64,000 nucleotides of DNA from Mucilaginibacter sp. (GTDB lineage Bacteria > Bacteroidota > Bacteroidia > Sphingobacteriales > Sphingobacteriaceae). The notes under the pieces were generated by a model. That model had not been told where the DNA came from, ran no database searches, and was given only the letters and a program-made list of their open reading frames with translations. The DNA lies in the NCBI GenBank assembly GCA_030445275.1, contig JAUCSE010000079.1:62001-126000 (forward strand), read 5' to 3'. This document shows positions 62,649 to 64,000 of this stretch, one piece after another; the stretch's first letter is position 1; every line of letters starts with the position of its first letter. The position numbers were made by a program, and so were the translations under genes.

Positions 62649-64000
62649 ATGAACAAACTCATACACACCTATAAATTTCTTGCAGTTTTTGGCCTGATGG
62701 CTTTAATATCCTGTACAAAAAACTTTGCAGATCTGAATACCAACCCCAACGCGGTAAGCGATCCAACGCCTCAATTTGTTTTCACCAAGGCCCAGTATGA
62801 TGGGGTAGCCAATATGCTAAACCTGTTGTTAGGCACTATGCAGTATACTACCAGCTACAATGATGTTTCGGGCTTTGGGTCAAAATATGTAGCCAGCCAG
62901 GTAAATACTACGTCGGCCTCTTTCACTAGCGCTTATCCAAATGCCTTAAATGAGCTGGCAGTGGTGATCAGTGCCGTGCAGGCCGACCCGGTAAAAGTGA
63001 ACCTGCTGGCCGAGGCCCGTATATGGAGAGTATACTGCTACAGCAGGTTAACAGATCTGTATGGTGATATTCCTTACTCACAGGCAGTACAAGGCTACAC
63101 AGGCAGTAATTTTACGCCTGCTTATGATGCCCAGAAAGATATTTACGCTAACATGCTTACCGAGCTTGAACAGGCAGCTACAAGTCTGGATGCTACCAAG
63201 GCCACCTTTGGAACAGGCGACCTGATGTATGGTGGAAATACCACCCAATGGAAAAAGTTTGCTTATTCGCTGATGTTAAGGTTAGGGATGAGGCTTACCA
63301 AAGTGGATGTGGCTGCTGCCCAAATCTGGGTAACCAAAGCCATTGCTGGTGGTGTAATTACGGCAGATGCTGATGTTGCCAAAGTAAGCTACATAACCGG
63401 TGGCCAGGATATCAATAAAAATCCTTTGGCATTAAATCTGTACAATAATGATTATATAGCAGCTAACGGAAATACGAACCAGGAAGGGGGAAAATACCAG
63501 GATGTATTTATCAACTACCTTAAACAGACCCATGATCCGCGTTTAGGCATCATATCAATAGTATATACTGGCGGAGTGCCAGATACTACTTTCGCAAAAC
63601 AACAAGGTATGCCGGCTACTTTAAGCGCTAAGCCAGCCAACTTTGCCACACTTAGTGAACCAAATCCCAAAACATTGCTGCTGTTAAACTCCCCCAGGTT
63701 AATATTTACAGCTGCCGAATCGTATTATTTATTGGCCGAAGCCGCGCTAAGAGGATGGTACAGCGGAGCAACTGCAAGTACATCATATTCAAATGGTGTT
63801 GCTGCAGCCTTGCGGCAATGGTCGGCCATTGGTTTAGGTTCAAGCGACGGAACTTTATCAACCGCCCAGATCAACACCTATGTTAATAATAACCAGCTTA
63901 CCGCAGGTACCTTCGATCAGCAAATGCAGCAAATATATACCCAGTTTTGGGTGAGTATATTTCCGGATGCCCAGGAAGTTTTTGCCAGTTACCGACGTAC
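62649..64000 (+). CDS. SusD/RagB-family lipoprotein (partial, cut by the window end)
   Basis: The frame opens at ATG 62649 and stays open to base 64000, giving 450 residues of an unfinished protein. The lipobox is LISC with Cys22, followed by TKNFADLNTNPNAVSDP, the DLNxNP start of one SusD-like group. EARIWRVYCYSRLTDLYGDIPYS is the TPR-like helix pair and AAESYYLLAEAALRGWY the later SusD signature. It follows the STN-type SusC by 17 bp and is the last member of the fecI, fecR, susC, susD series. Its end and any catabolic genes lie beyond the window. Confidence 0.9.
   Translation, partial: MNKLIHTYKFLAVFGLMALISCTKNFADLNTNPNAVSDPTPQFVFTKAQYDGVANMLNLLLGTMQYTTSYNDVSGFGSKYVASQVNTTSASFTSAYPNALNELAVVISAVQADPVKVNLLAEARIWRVYCYSRLTDLYGDIPYSQAVQGYTGSNFTPAYDAQKDIYANMLTELEQAATSLDATKATFGTGDLMYGGNTTQWKKFAYSLMLRLGMRLTKVDVAAAQIWVTKAIAGGVITADADVAKVSYITGGQDINKNPLALNLYNNDYIAANGNTNQEGGKYQDVFINYLKQTHDPRLGIISIVYTGGVPDTTFAKQQGMPATLSAKPANFATLSEPNPKTLLLLNSPRLIFTAAESYYLLAEAALRGWYSGATASTSYSNGVAAALRQWSAIGLGSSDGTLSTAQINTYVNNNQLTAGTFDQQMQQIYTQFWVSIFPDAQEVFASYRR

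Overview
The window looks like a piece of a Bacteroidota chromosome, most likely from the Sphingobacteriaceae (Mucilaginibacter or Pedobacter type). The sequence evidence is three SusC/SusD outer-membrane import pairs, one of them with a FecI/FecR sigma/anti-sigma cassette. There is also a protein with a type IX secretion (gliding-motility-like) C-terminal domain, Bacteroidota-type VgrG and DUF4280 genes, two-component-propeller and Asp-box proteins, an AT-rich base composition, and promoter candidates resembling TTG-N19/20-TAnnTTTG. The genus is inferred from gene style, not from a marker gene.

Layout. 1-11.8 kb: the end of a cupin-type protein, a SusC/SusD pair, a terminator, a GH29-family hydrolase, and a complete-looking phosphonate breakdown set (flavin oxidoreductase, phosphonoacetaldehyde dehydrogenase, phosphonoacetate hydrolase, membrane transporter). 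12-16.3 kb: an exported unknown protein, two overlapping Crp/Fnr-like regulators, an NmrA-like oxidoreductase and a DyP peroxidase. 16.5-26.8 kb: an AraC regulator divergent from a six-gene operon (RraA-type aldolase, GH2, enolase-family dehydratase, GH116, SDR dehydrogenase, SMP-30 lactonase) that reads as an oxidative sugar pathway. 27.1-34.6 kb: a short ORF ending Ser-Gly-Cys-Cys-stop, then SusC/SusD, an M14 carboxypeptidase and a tRNA-Cys gene. 34.7-35.9 kb: an aminotransferase with an export signal.

36-43 kb (minus strand): an orphan type VI spike island made of VgrG, a PAAR-like protein, a 919-residue OmpA-containing putative effector and three small downstream genes that could be immunity or accessory factors. 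43.4-48.2 kb: an unknown gene, a DHFR/RibD-like reductase with richer GC, and a secreted Ig-like protein of the type IX system behind a perfect 17-bp hairpin. 48.9-51.8 kb: a propeller lipoprotein and an Asp-box protein facing a membrane-anchored winged-helix regulator. 52.2-57 kb: a GH106-like rhamnosidase interrupted by one in-frame stop, and an aldehyde dehydrogenase. 57.4-64 kb: FecI, FecR, an STN-bearing SusC and a SusD cut by the window end.

The most interesting parts are the coupling of a SusCD/GH29 locus to phosphonate catabolism, the Cys-Cys leader-like ORF in front of a SusCD/peptidase operon that ends beside a tRNA-Cys gene, and the orphan spike island with an unfamiliar large cargo protein. 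No CRISPR array, rRNA, intact insertion sequence or phage was seen.
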